DNA of 64,000 nt from a bacterium (GTDB lineage Bacteria; Patescibacteria; Dojkabacteria; JAKAPS01; JAJZLI01). Location: NCBI GenBank assembly GCA_021809565.1, contig JAJZKG010000003.1, positions 1 to 64,000 on the forward strand, given 5' to 3'. The notes beneath the pieces are model-generated. The model worked only from the letters and a program-made list of their open reading frames with translations, did not search any database and was not told the origin of the DNA. Positions within the stretch are counted from its first letter, which is position 1. Each line of letters begins with the position of its first letter. Shown here in pieces: positions 16,587 through 26,048 of the stretch. The position numbers and the translations under genes are program-made.

Positions 16587-17765
16587 CTACGCAGGTTGAA
16601 ACTGAGACCAGGGGATATTCCAATCTCCTTCACCGTTTTGTGCTTCATTTGCTTTGAGCGTAGTTCCTGAGATGATGACCACATCACCTGGTTGGGAAAA
16701 GTTGTAGAACCACTGAGCATGATTAGGGTTTTGTTCTACACAGCCAAAAGAAACATTGTAGTGACCGTGATCATACACATCCCAAGGTGCACTATGTATG
16801 AAGTACCCGTCTGTACTAATGGCTACATCAAGATATACGTTTTCAGCGTAGATCCCTGGATACCCAATAGTAGCAGAATTCATGAACACTACTGGATCTT
16901 TGTAAAGAACCACTAATGTTCCAGATATTGTTTGGAACCCAGATCTCCCAAGACTAACAGGAAACGTATATAAAAGTTGGGTTCCATTGTAAACTTGCAT
17001 CTGATCAGTTACAGCACTGATTTTAGTCAGATGCTGATTCACCACCGTAAACGCACTCTGAACAGATGAACCAACGAGTCTCTTGCCACCGAGTACCAAA
17101 CCGTTTAGGTTAACCTTGAGTGTGGCATTCTCGTTCATGGGCCAAAAGTTTTGTGGTCTACCATCCACCTCAGTCTGAGACCACCAATGCCACCCTATAG
17201 GATCTGCAATAGACTCTGTAGTCTGAAGCCTAGATAAAACCTCCTGTTGTAACGCTTCTGGAATGGGAGTAGAAAACTGAACTACCCATGTTGCCCCCAT
17301 ACCTACTTGCTGACCATTAGAAGGAGAAACCGTGATGTTCACAGTTCCAGCCGGCAATGGTTGCAATGCAGTTTTGAAGGTAACATTTTTACTTACAGTC
17401 CGTACTGGATATCCACCACGTGCCGCAAGTGAGAAATCGAATTGAGTATCCCACGCCATCTGTTGTACTGGTATCCACCTGTAGAACTCTGACTTATTCG
17501 ATCCTCCATACGAAGACACCAGCTTTCCTTGAACAACAGTTCCACTTTGGGTTTTCACAACCAAGGTTACAATACGTGCATCCTTTGTTGAGATCCCAAT
17601 ATTCGCATTTGGACTTACCAATCCACCTGATACTGGCACTGTTACCTGAACCTGCGGAGAGATGTGCTTGATTGCTGGTTTATGTAAACCTGTTACCAAG
17701 ACTGCTCCCATAAAGCCCAATCCAACAAGCACCAAAAATATCAGAACCTTTCGTACCATACGCAT
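16587..17765 (-). CDS. L,D-transpeptidase (YkuD), probably transferred
   Basis: A 392-residue exported enzyme that would form 3-3 crosslinks or attach proteins in peptidoglycan. An N-terminal signal/anchor (5-26) is followed by two Ig-like regions and the YkuD domain with His324, His335, Ser339 and Cys342. The motif is SFGC rather than SHGC. The domain order and the HSAPWDV...NVSFGC...AQWFY pattern resemble actinobacterial Ldt proteins. The gene is visibly richer in GC (near 45 %) than its surroundings and has a perfect AAAGGAGGT 7 bases before ATG, unlike most neighbours. Transfer from another bacterium, perhaps a host, is likely. Confidence 0.85.
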   Translation of the reverse strand: MRMVRKVLIFLVLVGLGFMGAVLVTGLHKPAIKHISPQVQVTVPVSGGLVSPNANIGISTKDARIVTLVVKTQSGTVVQGKLVSSYGGSNKSEFYRWIPVQQMAWDTQFDFSLAARGGYPVRTVSKNVTFKTALQPLPAGTVNITVSPSNGQQVGMGATWVVQFSTPIPEALQQEVLSRLQTTESIADPIGWHWWSQTEVDGRPQNFWPMNENATLKVNLNGLVLGGKRLVGSSVQSAFTVVNQHLTKISAVTDQMQVYNGTQLLYTFPVSLGRSGFQTISGTLVVLYKDPVVFMNSATIGYPGIYAENVYLDVAISTDGYFIHSAPWDVYDHGHYNVSFGCVEQNPNHAQWFYNFSQPGDVVIISGTTLKANEAQNGEGDWNIPWSQFQPA

Positions 17766-17853
17766 TGTGTAACCTCCTTTGGAGTGTTCATTGTGGAAAA
17801 AAACGTGACTTAACCTGTCTCCCTCTATGTTGAATTATTAAAGAACACCTAGT

Positions 17854-17859
17854 ATTATA
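17854..17859 (-). promoter_or_regulatory. Extended -10 for the L,D-transpeptidase
   Basis: On the minus strand TGGTATAAT (an extended -10, TGnTATAAT) lies about 90 bases upstream of the ATG, leaving a conventional leader with a strong Shine-Dalgarno. No good -35 is visible. Confidence 0.4.
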
Positions 17860-17935
17860 CCACACACAAAGGTATATTTAGATTAAAAGATATAGGAAAA
17901 TAATTGAGTAATTAATCAAGAAGAAAATTTAGTAC

Positions 17936-18340
17936 TTAATGAAATTCAGACCTGATTTTCACAAGATAAAATAATATTACAAGACCAAATACACTTGATA
18001 TAATAAAAACATTATTAAATGATTTGGATATCAATGATAAATAAATAGAATATACTACTGCAAGAAATATAGTTATACAATAAAGAACATATCCATATTT
18101 TCTCATTCTAATCAATCCTATACCACAAATTATGTCCATAACCCCATAGATAAGTGCAGCAAAACCTAATAACATTAATGATAAGGAAAACTGATGGAAA
18201 CTAGAAAAAACAAATACAATCCCAATAAATACTGGAAATGCCCCACTTAAAATATACAGCACCGCTATAACACCTACCAAAATCGGTCTTTGTATAGAAA
18301 AGCTTTTGTTCATTGAATTACCTGAGAGTTCTTGTTCCAC
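17936..18340 (-). CDS. Four-helix membrane protein, unknown function
   Basis: A protein of up to 134 residues with four hydrophobic segments and little else. The first possible start is a GTG at 18340; an ATG at 18313 (MNKSFSIQRP) is an alternative. No recognised family, although small DoxX-like or DUF proteins look similar. It follows the response regulator gene in the same direction with a 50-base gap. Confidence 0.55.
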   Translation of the reverse strand: MEQELSGNSMNKSFSIQRPILVGVIAVLYILSGAFPVFIGIVFVFSSFHQFSLSLMLLGFAALIYGVMDIICGIGLIRMRKYGYVLYCITIFLAVVYSIYLSLISKSFNNVFIISSVFGLVILFYLVKIRSEFH

Positions 18341-18390
18341 AATATATAGTAAAATAATATATCACATTTAGGTTTGGGATCCATAGTATC

Positions 18391-18795
18391 CTAACTTCCA
18401 ACTACCTTACTGCTATCGAAAAACGCTTCTACCTCATCAATGATTTGGTTTGGTAATAGGTTAGATTTTACAAAATAACCATTAGCCCCAAGATCAAAAG
18501 CATTCTTTATTATCTCATCATATCCAAGGTTAGTAAGCATAAAAATTGGCAAGTTTTTGGATTTATTTTCTGTAGATCTAATTTCTTTTAAAACATCTAT
18601 CCCTGTCTTTTTAGGAAGCATAATATCAAGCATAATAAAATCAAAATCATCAGCCAATGCTTTTGATACAGCATCTTCCCCATCATAAGCATTAACTACA
18701 ACATAACCCCTTTTAGTAAAAAATTGGTTATATATATCAGATAGAAAAAGATCATCTTCAACTATTAATACCTTTTTACTCTTTACTTCATCCAT
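18391..18795 (-). CDS. Single-domain response regulator
   Basis: A 134-residue CheY-like receiver with no output domain. The acidic pocket is IVEDD (11-15), the phosphorylated residue is Asp57 in MLDIMLP, and the switch residues are in MLTN and YFVKSN. It lies directly downstream of a histidine kinase gene and should receive its phosphate. A TATAGT box 8 bases before the ATG suggests it also has its own leaderless promoter. It is the only response regulator in a window with three histidine kinase genes. Confidence 0.9.
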   Translation of the reverse strand: MDEVKSKKVLIVEDDLFLSDIYNQFFTKRGYVVVNAYDGEDAVSKALADDFDFIMLDIMLPKKTGIDVLKEIRSTENKSKNLPIFMLTNLGYDEIIKNAFDLGANGYFVKSNLLPNQIIDEVEAFFDSSKVVGS

Positions 18796-18818
18796 AATAC
18801 AAAACTATAAAAAAATTA

Positions 18819-19796
18819 TTAGCTATGCTCCAATGCATTATCTGGTAAAGAAAAATAGAACGTTGAACCTTTCTTCTCTTTACTCTCTACCCACATTTTC
18901 CCTTTATGCATATTTATTATCCTATCTGCTATATACAACCCAAGCCCAGTACCTTTAACCTGTATCTCACTATTTTCTGCTCTAAAGAACTTTTCAAATA
19001 TCTTATTAACATTTTCTTCAGATATTCCTATTCCATTATCCTTTACACTCACAATAAAATTATTATTTCCTTTTGGATCTTGATCCTTCCTAACTTCAAC
19101 AACAATTTTACCACCATGTAATGTATAATTTATAGCATTATTTATTAAATTAGACAATACTTCTTCTATTTTTAATTTATCAGCTACTATAGGTGCATTA
19201 GTAAGTTCACTTTTTAGTATAATCTGTTGCTTCTTTTGTGACGCATATGAATAAAAATCATCAATTATTTTTTTTGTTACATCTAGCAGATCAAATTCTT
19301 TTCTATCAATAGTTAAAGAATCTTCATCCATTAAAGATACACTTAAAAGATTCTCTAGTAGACCTAAAAGATGTTCAGACTGTATCTCAATTTTTTCTAC
19401 ATACTTTTTTATATCTTGTGATACACCTTTAGATATTTCAGGGTCATTTAAAAGAAGGTAAGTATAACCCTTAATAATGGATACTGGAGATCTAATCTCA
19501 TGGGCAATAACAGACATAAACCCTATATTCTTATCCTTATTTGCTGATAAATTAGATTGAGTCTGTTCAGGTTTATTATTAGATATAAAATTCTCTATCT
19601 CTTTAAACTTCTTATCTACATTATCTTGTATCTCATATAGGGCAAAAAGTATAAAAAATATGATTACAAGGAATAGTATCCAAAAGATTAGAAAAAAAGA
19701 GAAAAATGAGGATATATAGAAATTCAAAACATAACCTAAAACAACGAAGATTAGGAAAAATCCAGCTATTTGAAATATTTTTTTCATATCATTCAT
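18819..19796 (-). CDS. Sensor histidine kinase
   Basis: A 325-residue membrane kinase. Two hydrophobic helices (10-28 and 31-53) are joined without a large external loop, followed by a coiled linker, a HisKA domain with His99 in VIAHEIRSP, and a HATPase with NNAINYT, DNGIGIS and GTGLGLYIAD. Between two HATPase strands (about 237-242) a KDQDPK insert is encoded by the GGATC palindrome at 19075-19086. The response regulator gene follows 23 bases later. Confidence 0.92.
   Translation of the reverse strand: MNDMKKIFQIAGFFLIFVVLGYVLNFYISSFFSFFLIFWILFLVIIFFILFALYEIQDNVDKKFKEIENFISNNKPEQTQSNLSANKDKNIGFMSVIAHEIRSPVSIIKGYTYLLLNDPEISKGVSQDIKKYVEKIEIQSEHLLGLLENLLSVSLMDEDSLTIDRKEFDLLDVTKKIIDDFYSYASQKKQQIILKSELTNAPIVADKLKIEEVLSNLINNAINYTLHGGKIVVEVRKDQDPKGNNNFIVSVKDNGIGISEENVNKIFEKFFRAENSEIQVKGTGLGLYIADRIINMHKGKMWVESKEKKGSTFYFSLPDNALEHS
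19075..19086. repeat. GGATC palindrome inside a histidine kinase gene
   Basis: GGATCTTGATCC encodes KDQDPK in a loop of the ATPase domain, the same reading as the copy in lepA. Confidence 0.65.
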
Positions 19797-19890
19797 CTAC
19801 ATTCAGTATACAAAAAAGGCAGTTTTTATACAATCTATAAATTGTCTTGGTGTTTCAATAGAAAATATTTTAAGTTATAATAAACTACAT

Positions 19891-20292
19891 ATGGATAAAT
19901 ATTCATTGTTTACAGACGCAGGATCAAGGGGAAACCCAGGTAAGGCATCATATGGTATATACCTATTCAAGAATGATCAGCTTCTTGATTTTGATGGGAA
20001 ATACTTAGGTATCAAAACAAATAATCAGGGAGAGTTTACGGCTTTAAAAGAAGGTATTTTAATTGCTATAAAACACAATATTAAAAATTTAGACTGTTTT
20101 TCAGATAGTGAACTTTTAATAAAACAAATCAATCATGAGTATAAAGTTAAAGATCCATATTTAAAAGGTATAATTAAAGAAATTTATGATTTATCAGAAA
20201 ATTTTGATACAATTACATATACTCATGTTAGACGTGAGTATAATAAGTTTGCCGATAAAATGGTGAACATAGTATTAGATGCAGTAGGATGA
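19891..20292 (+). CDS. RNase H-like nuclease
   Basis: A 133-residue protein of the RNase HI fold. It has the first acidic residue in FTDAGSRGNPG (residue 8), a second in NNQGEFTAL (Glu48), a third in FSDSELL (Asp69) and a last in NKFADKMV. It would degrade RNA in RNA-DNA hybrids; the short, basic-protrusion-free form resembles the RnhA-like group near archaeal enzymes. TATAAT (19876-19881) lies 9 bases before ATG. Its stop overlaps the next start (ATGA). Confidence 0.88.
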   Translation: MDKYSLFTDAGSRGNPGKASYGIYLFKNDQLLDFDGKYLGIKTNNQGEFTALKEGILIAIKHNIKNLDCFSDSELLIKQINHEYKVKDPYLKGIIKEIYDLSENFDTITYTHVRREYNKFADKMVNIVLDAVG

Positions 20293-20981
20293 ATAAAAAT
20301 AATCAATATACCGAACAATACATTGAACTTTCAACATATCTAAAAGTTATAAAAAAAAGATTTAAAATAATAATCTTGGTACTTATTATTTTTATACTAG
20401 GTGGATATATATATTCTTTATCAACTCCTACAACCTTTCAAAGTTCTATAAATATCTATACTACTGATGCACTAGATATGACCAATTATCTACAAACTAA
20501 TCATGCAGTAAATAGTGCCTACACAATATTTAAAACACTCAATCCTAAAAGATACTCTAGCTTTTCATTAAGTTATTTCAGAAGAAATGTAAGATCAGTT
20601 CAGATTGGACAAAGTATAGTATCACTGACAATAACAAATACAAATAAAAATGTAGCAATAGATTTTACAAAAGCTTATGCAGAAATGATATCATCACCTA
20701 AATTTAATAATATAATAAACAATATACTCAAAAAAGATTATAGTAGTTGTATAAAAGTAAGGAATGCTACTATAGCTACAAATTTAAAATATAACCTTAA
20801 AGAGAATGTTCCAGTATGTATTGAAACAAAACTTGTTATAAGTAAGCCATCCAACATAGTCACTGTGTCAACTATACCTTCAAAATCAAAAGATGTAATA
20901 TTATTTTTGATTGCAGGAATATTCATAGCTTTACTTCTAGCTACATTACTTGAATATATGCCTAATGATAAAAGCAATTAA
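20289..20981 (+). CDS. Wzz-like chain-length/tyrosine-kinase-modulator protein
   Basis: A 230-residue protein with a transmembrane helix near each end (about 27-45 and 203-222) and an external domain between. This is the layout of Wzz/capsule chain-length determinants. The N-terminal ELSTYLKVIKKRFKIII and the following YIYSLSTPTTFQSS match the family. It may control surface polysaccharide length. No glycan polymerase genes are adjacent, so the role is inferred from architecture. Confidence 0.6.
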   Translation: MNKNNQYTEQYIELSTYLKVIKKRFKIIILVLIIFILGGYIYSLSTPTTFQSSINIYTTDALDMTNYLQTNHAVNSAYTIFKTLNPKRYSSFSLSYFRRNVRSVQIGQSIVSLTITNTNKNVAIDFTKAYAEMISSPKFNNIINNILKKDYSSCIKVRNATIATNLKYNLKENVPVCIETKLVISKPSNIVTVSTIPSKSKDVILFLIAGIFIALLLATLLEYMPNDKSN

Positions 20982-21840
20982 CTCTGACTATATAGAGGAT
21001 GTTATATATACTGTGAAAAAACTCCATGGAGATGTAGAAATAAATATAATAGATGAGAATGTAACACCAGAAAAGGAAATAAAAGAGGAACTCTCAAATA
21101 TAGATATATTTGGATCTAGACGTTATTTTATTATAAGAAACCCAAAAACAATATTACCATTCGCCAAAAATATAGATACTGAAGATTATATATATCTCCA
21201 CACCAATAAAAAAATTAAAGACATTGATACTATTATAGGTAAAACGTTAACTATAGAAAATTTTATCAGGGAGGAATTTTTAAAATATGGAGTTTTGATA
21301 GATACAAATGTAATAAAATTTATTGTATCTAATATACAAGACAATAGATTATCATTAAAAAATGAAATAAAGAAATGTGTTTTTTATATATATCCAGAAA
21401 AAAATATTAATGATGTGTCTCAAATTAAAGATATATTAGTACCTGATACTGAGATTTTGATCTGGAATATATTAAATTATATAGTTGATAATTCAAAAAA
21501 AGATATAATAAAGGAGTACAAAAAACTAAAAGATCAAAATACAGATAGTATATATATATTAACAATGGTACTAAGACAAATTAAGATAATACTTCTTGTA
21601 TTATCAATGAAAGACAATTCATCTATAAAAATTATGGAGGAACTCAAAAAAATTAAAATAAATACTAGTGTATATGGAATTGACAGAATCAAAAAAAGCT
21701 TAGACTCAAGAAATATAGAAAAATATTCCAAAGAAAAATTAACATTAATATATCATAAAATGATAACCTTATATTCTTCTTCAAATGGTGGGAAAATAGA
21801 TATTGATACGGGATTACTTTTACTACTTCTTTTTATATAA
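20965..21840 (+). CDS. holA: Probable DNA polymerase III delta subunit
   Basis: About 291 residues. The pattern fits the clamp-loader delta subunit: an N-terminal fold with IDIFGSRRYFIIRNP, a middle EEFLKYGVLIDTNVIKFIVSNI, and a C-terminal collar with ILNYIVDNSKKDIIKEYKKL followed by ILTMVLRQIKIILLV. There is no Walker A, as expected for delta. The ATG at 20965 is preferred over a TTG at 20950; either overlaps the previous gene. The assignment is by overall pattern, so moderately sure. Confidence 0.6.
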   Translation: MIKAINSDYIEDVIYTVKKLHGDVEINIIDENVTPEKEIKEELSNIDIFGSRRYFIIRNPKTILPFAKNIDTEDYIYLHTNKKIKDIDTIIGKTLTIENFIREEFLKYGVLIDTNVIKFIVSNIQDNRLSLKNEIKKCVFYIYPEKNINDVSQIKDILVPDTEILIWNILNYIVDNSKKDIIKEYKKLKDQNTDSIYILTMVLRQIKIILLVLSMKDNSSIKIMEELKKIKINTSVYGIDRIKKSLDSRNIEKYSKEKLTLIYHKMITLYSSSNGGKIDIDTGLLLLLLFI

Positions 21841-21844
21841 ATCA

Positions 21845-22963
21845 CTAATTCCTAGTTCTTTTTACTATCCTTCTTTTAAATCCATTAACTATAAGTAGGT
21901 CATTATAATATCCATATATAAGTCCCATAAGTAGAATTCCCATACCTAATGCAAAAAGTATATATGTAGGGTAATCTGTACCAGTATTAGGTAACGATGT
22001 TGCAGTAGGATTTACAGTCAATACTACAGTGCATGGATTTTGTAGGGAATTTCCCACGCTATCCGTTACTCCAGATAACGACACAGTATACTGTACAGGA
22101 GAGCTTCCTGATACAGAAGACGGTACTGCCCAAGTAGCAGAACTCCCTGAAGAAGATGGGGTTAAAGTTCCCCCTTGAGGAGAAATTTGCCATTGAGCAT
22201 TAGAGTAATCTATAGTTGCAGAAGAATCTGAATCTTTTATACCTGATTGTATCTCTACAGGTGTAGTACTACCAGCGAGGATCGTTGTAGTAGTAGATCC
22301 ATTTTGAGTTACTGTAAAGTTATTACAAGTAAGTGCAGGAGTCGCAGTTGAAGCTGTAGAACCAGAGCACTGTGATGCATCCAAATTGTTACTTGTTACT
22401 GGTGCCGATTTTGTACCACTAGAATTTTGTATCCATGCAGTAGAGGAATAAGTATCTTTATTATTATTGCCTGACCATGTAAAAGTCCCTGATAGAGAAC
22501 TCGTAGATTCTGGATTAAAAGTATACACTCCTTGCTTTGAAGTTGTTACATCAGAAATATACCCATCAACAGTATATGTAGAGGATGTTCCAGATGGAGC
22601 AACCCAAGTTGTTGTTAATCCTGAAGAATTGGGTGTACAAGAAAGCTTTAATGATGAAAGAGTTTGTATAATAGTAGAAGAAGATGTTGATGATGATGTT
22701 GATGATGATGTTGAAGTTGAAACAGAAGTAGGAGGGGTTTGTGCATGAGCATTAGTGGTATTACTACTGCCTATATGTGTTTTATTAAAATTTATAGCTA
22801 TTAATACTGTCAACCCAGCCAATATCAAAAGACCAGTTACAATTAGTATTCTAAAGGTATTTTTTCTCTTTCGCGCAAGTTTAGCAGACATTGAGTCTAG
22901 CTCCTCTATATCTTGATATACTACACTATTTTTTTTATCAGTCAAATTAGGTTTTTCTTCCAT
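21845..22963 (-). CDS. Surface protein with LPNTG-like C-terminal signal
   Basis: A 372-residue protein with an N-terminal transmembrane segment (38-58) and a long Ser/Thr-rich region. A Cys-containing beta-rich part is followed by LPNTG at 324-328, a hydrophobic helix (334-353) and a basic tail (KRRIVKRTRN). This is the order of a sortase signal, although the 18-residue tail after the helix is longer than usual and the N-terminus looks like an anchor rather than a cleavable signal. No sortase is in the window. It probably faces outward; function unknown. Confidence 0.65.
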   Translation of the reverse strand: MEEKPNLTDKKNSVVYQDIEELDSMSAKLARKRKNTFRILIVTGLLILAGLTVLIAINFNKTHIGSSNTTNAHAQTPPTSVSTSTSSSTSSSTSSSTIIQTLSSLKLSCTPNSSGLTTTWVAPSGTSSTYTVDGYISDVTTSKQGVYTFNPESTSSLSGTFTWSGNNNKDTYSSTAWIQNSSGTKSAPVTSNNLDASQCSGSTASTATPALTCNNFTVTQNGSTTTTILAGSTTPVEIQSGIKDSDSSATIDYSNAQWQISPQGGTLTPSSSGSSATWAVPSSVSGSSPVQYTVSLSGVTDSVGNSLQNPCTVVLTVNPTATSLPNTGTDYPTYILFALGMGILLMGLIYGYYNDLLIVNGFKRRIVKRTRN

Positions 22964-23039
22964 AGCATTACTTTTACTATATTTAAATATAGATTTTTAA
23001 ATATGTTTTGTCAACCAATATTGTTAAATTTTAAAATAT

Positions 23040-24980
23040 TTATATACCTTCCTCTTGCCATATCTCCAAATTATTTCCGATAAGTTTTAGAAAATTGACA
23101 TTATATAAGGATATATATTTTAAGTTATATAGAATTTTCACAGCTGGATAGAATGGGTCACAACCTCCAAGATCACGGTAATCATATATCCCATTATATC
23201 CTATTAAGCTTCCATTTATAACTAATTGTTTATAATTTCTTTGTGTAGTTCCTCCAGCTCCTCCATAAGCACCATTTGTCCCACCAACACATACAGGTTG
23301 TACTGGAGGTTCACATCCTGGTGCAGAACCACCTGAAGTACAAAGAAGTCCACTCCAATTAACAGTTGTACTACCAGAACAATTAGCATATTTAGTAGAT
23401 TTTACTGTAAAAGTTACTGGAGTACTAGGCGAAGAGCTCGGATCATTTTCTGAAACATTAGTAGGAGATCCACTATATACTACAGAACTTGTGGATACAG
23501 AACCAGCATTAGATGATATATCTAATGTATCACCATTAGGAGCAAGTACTCCATTGAGTTTTTCTGTGATACCCAAAGTAGTAGCACCACCTACTGTAGG
23601 GTTTGACGGGCTAGCAGATACGGATATTGAACATGTACTACTACCACTTCCCCAAGAAACAGTTACCTTGCCAGAACAATTAGAGTATTTTCCTGATGCA
23701 ACCGTGAATATAACAGTATTGGGAGATGATCCCGGATCATATTCTGTTGGATTAGAAACACCAAGGCTATTTGTTGTTGGATTAGTCTTAGTAGGAGTAC
23801 CACTATTAGAAGTTATCTTTAGAGTATCTCCACTTACATTAGAGCCATTATATGTCTCATGAATAGTAAAAATTGTATAACTGCCAGATGCAGGATTTGT
23901 TGGTTTTGCAGATACCGTTATAGAACAACCTCCACTTCCCCACTTTACAGTAACTGTATTAGAACAATTAGAATATTTCCCCGATGCTACCGTAAATATA
24001 ACAGTATTGGGGGGCGACCCCGGATCATATTCCGTTGGATTAGAAATACCAGAGCTATTTGTTGTAGGATTGGTTTTTGTTGGAGTACCACTATTAGAAG
24101 TTATCTTTAAAGTATCACCACTTACTGGAGAACCATTATTTGTCTCATTGATGGTAAGTATAGTGTAACTACCTTTTGCAACACTGGATGGATTTGCAGA
24201 TACTGTTATTGAACAACCAGATGTTGGTGGAGATCCAGATGTATATATCTTAACAGTATAATTATACGTAGTTCCATTGGAAAAATTAAGACCACTCATA
24301 CTAGTCTCTTGAACTCCATTAATTGTAACATAGCTATAACTACTTGGTGGTGTTATACTTAGTGTAAAAGGTGAGAAACCACAATCAAGAGAACCATTAG
24401 GTGACAAGGAATAAACTCCATTAGAATTAGTCTTTCCTGAAGATTCATAATATGCACTATTAGCACTTCCAGTAGGAGACGTATATTGAGATGGATATTG
24501 TAAATATTTACCCTGATTTATAGCATAATACCCATTAACAAAATCCCAACACCGAGATGGACACTGATTTCCAGTAAACCAATAATTATATGAAGGTCCC
24601 CATTGATATTCATATGACACATGCCCTAAGCTATTCATTACCCCTGTTCTTCCACCATAAGGAGAACCTTTTATACTAACACCTACACCACTATATACAC
24701 TTTGAGTACCATTGGAAGATACATCATATACCTTAACATTTAATCCAACACTACCAGAACTAACACTTTTTGTACTGGAACAACCAGAACCATTTGAATT
24801 AGGGCATTCATAATAAAAATAAGTACTTCCAGTGGTGCTACTTCCACCACTGGTACCACCGCCACCTACAATTAGAGCATGTGTAGGTTTAGCTGATACA
24901 GAGGATAATACTAAAAACACTGCAAAAAACAGTACTGTAACACCTAAAAATCTCCTACTTATAACAAAAATACTTTGCAT
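23040..24980 (-). CDS. Large secreted protein with three Ig-like repeats
   Basis: A 646-residue protein with a signal/anchor (about 10-30) and a Gly/Ser/Tyr/Cys-rich N-terminal domain. It has three tandem repeats of 94-98 residues starting at Cys256, Cys352 and Cys450 (CSITVSA...GDTLKITSN...GKYSNCS). The C-terminal 90 residues (YKQLVINGSLIGYN and DLGGCDPFYPAVK) form a separate domain. Paired cysteines in each repeat suggest disulfides. It may be an adhesin or S-layer-like protein. The next gene upstream ends 2 bases away, so they form an operon. Confidence 0.7.
   Translation of the reverse strand: MQSIFVISRRFLGVTVLFFAVFLVLSSVSAKPTHALIVGGGGTSGGSSTTGSTYFYYECPNSNGSGCSSTKSVSSGSVGLNVKVYDVSSNGTQSVYSGVGVSIKGSPYGGRTGVMNSLGHVSYEYQWGPSYNYWFTGNQCPSRCWDFVNGYYAINQGKYLQYPSQYTSPTGSANSAYYESSGKTNSNGVYSLSPNGSLDCGFSPFTLSITPPSSYSYVTINGVQETSMSGLNFSNGTTYNYTVKIYTSGSPPTSGCSITVSANPSSVAKGSYTILTINETNNGSPVSGDTLKITSNSGTPTKTNPTTNSSGISNPTEYDPGSPPNTVIFTVASGKYSNCSNTVTVKWGSGGCSITVSAKPTNPASGSYTIFTIHETYNGSNVSGDTLKITSNSGTPTKTNPTTNSLGVSNPTEYDPGSSPNTVIFTVASGKYSNCSGKVTVSWGSGSSTCSISVSASPSNPTVGGATTLGITEKLNGVLAPNGDTLDISSNAGSVSTSSVVYSGSPTNVSENDPSSSPSTPVTFTVKSTKYANCSGSTTVNWSGLLCTSGGSAPGCEPPVQPVCVGGTNGAYGGAGGTTQRNYKQLVINGSLIGYNGIYDYRDLGGCDPFYPAVKILYNLKYISLYNVNFLKLIGNNLEIWQEEGI
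23352..24215 (-). repeat. Tandem coding repeats of about 290 bp
   Basis: Three units: 24215-23928, 23927-23634 and 23633 to about 23352. Units 1 and 2 are nearly identical at DNA level and the third is diverged, which suggests a recent duplication. They encode the Ig-like repeats of the surface protein. Confidence 0.75.
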
Positions 24981-24982
24981 AA

Positions 24983-25903
24983 TTAATATACTACTATATT
25001 ATCTTTAGATCTTAAAGAATTTATCATATCATTATAATTACTATATACCCCCTGAGTTTTATTTGGAATATTAAAATAATAAATACCTATGAACTTATTC
25101 CCGATATTCTTTATATAACTATTATCATAATTATAAATAGCGGATACACCATGAGATTTTTGATTTATTATATTATTAAACATAGAAAAATTAGGATACG
25201 TAGTTAGTTTAGACTGGTAATTATTAAAATTTAAATTACTATAATTAGTTATAAATCCTAAATATTGGTTACTAGAGAGAAAGTTTTTTATATTCTGGAC
25301 ATAATTTGGATTTTTTAGAATATTGCTATGCCACATATTTATCAAAGCTTTTGCATAATTTTTTCTACTACCATATGGAATAGGTCCAGAAGATCCTATT
25401 GTATACCATGAATATATAGACCCTATAACTGTACCTGACACGTTTTTTTCAAGTAATTTTTCGATATTCTTTTTTACAAGATTCTGATATGTGTAATTAT
25501 ATAATTGTGAAGACAAAGTAATCTTGTTCGTAGATTGTACACCTGGTAATCCATTACTAATGTAAACCTCTGATTTTGTAGGTAAATCCCCATGTGACTT
25601 TAAATACTGTGATTCTACTTCATAATTTATAAAATTATTTAACTGCCCTTGATAATTAGTCTTACAACTACTTACATATGAACCATATCTATTACAATTA
25701 TATGATATAAGTTCAGATCTAGTTAATATTCTTCCATTAAGTGTTGCCACAGTAGGATTAGATCCAAGAAGATTCCCAATAGAACTAATTTGAGGAATAA
25801 TAAGAACCAACAATATAATAATCAAAAGTACCACTGAAGCCAGAAAAAAATATGCTTTTCTACGATCACTAAAAAAAACATTAAGATTTTGCCTATCTAT
25901 CAT
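24983..25903 (-). CDS. Membrane-anchored SurA/PrsA-like protein
   Basis: About 306 residues with one N-terminal transmembrane helix (about 17-40) and an external, Asn/Tyr/Ser-rich domain. ATLNGRILTRSEL followed by LNNFINYEVESQYLKSHG resembles the N-terminal helical domain of SurA/PrsA chaperones; I see no rotamase domain. The ATG at 25903 is preferred over GTG 25909. A TATAGT is only 4-10 bases upstream. It precedes the large Ig-repeat gene by 2 bases and may help fold or export it; that is inference. Confidence 0.55.
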   Translation of the reverse strand: MIDRQNLNVFFSDRRKAYFFLASVVLLIIILLVLIIPQISSIGNLLGSNPTVATLNGRILTRSELISYNCNRYGSYVSSCKTNYQGQLNNFINYEVESQYLKSHGDLPTKSEVYISNGLPGVQSTNKITLSSQLYNYTYQNLVKKNIEKLLEKNVSGTVIGSIYSWYTIGSSGPIPYGSRKNYAKALINMWHSNILKNPNYVQNIKNFLSSNQYLGFITNYSNLNFNNYQSKLTTYPNFSMFNNIINQKSHGVSAIYNYDNSYIKNIGNKFIGIYYFNIPNKTQGVYSNYNDMINSLRSKDNIVVY

Positions 25904-26048
25904 ACACACTATATTAGTATGTCTTCATTTTTTTTTCAACATTCATATTGATATATAATAAACAAATAATTTTGTTTATAACAAAAATATAAAGACTATT
26001 GATTAACAGTACAAACTAAATGATAAGATAGTCATACCAACGAAGATA

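Noticed and set aside
18375..18391. Imperfect GGATCC...GTATCC sequence after the response regulator gene
   Set aside because: Only one half matches the GGATC unit; not enough to call a repeat copy.
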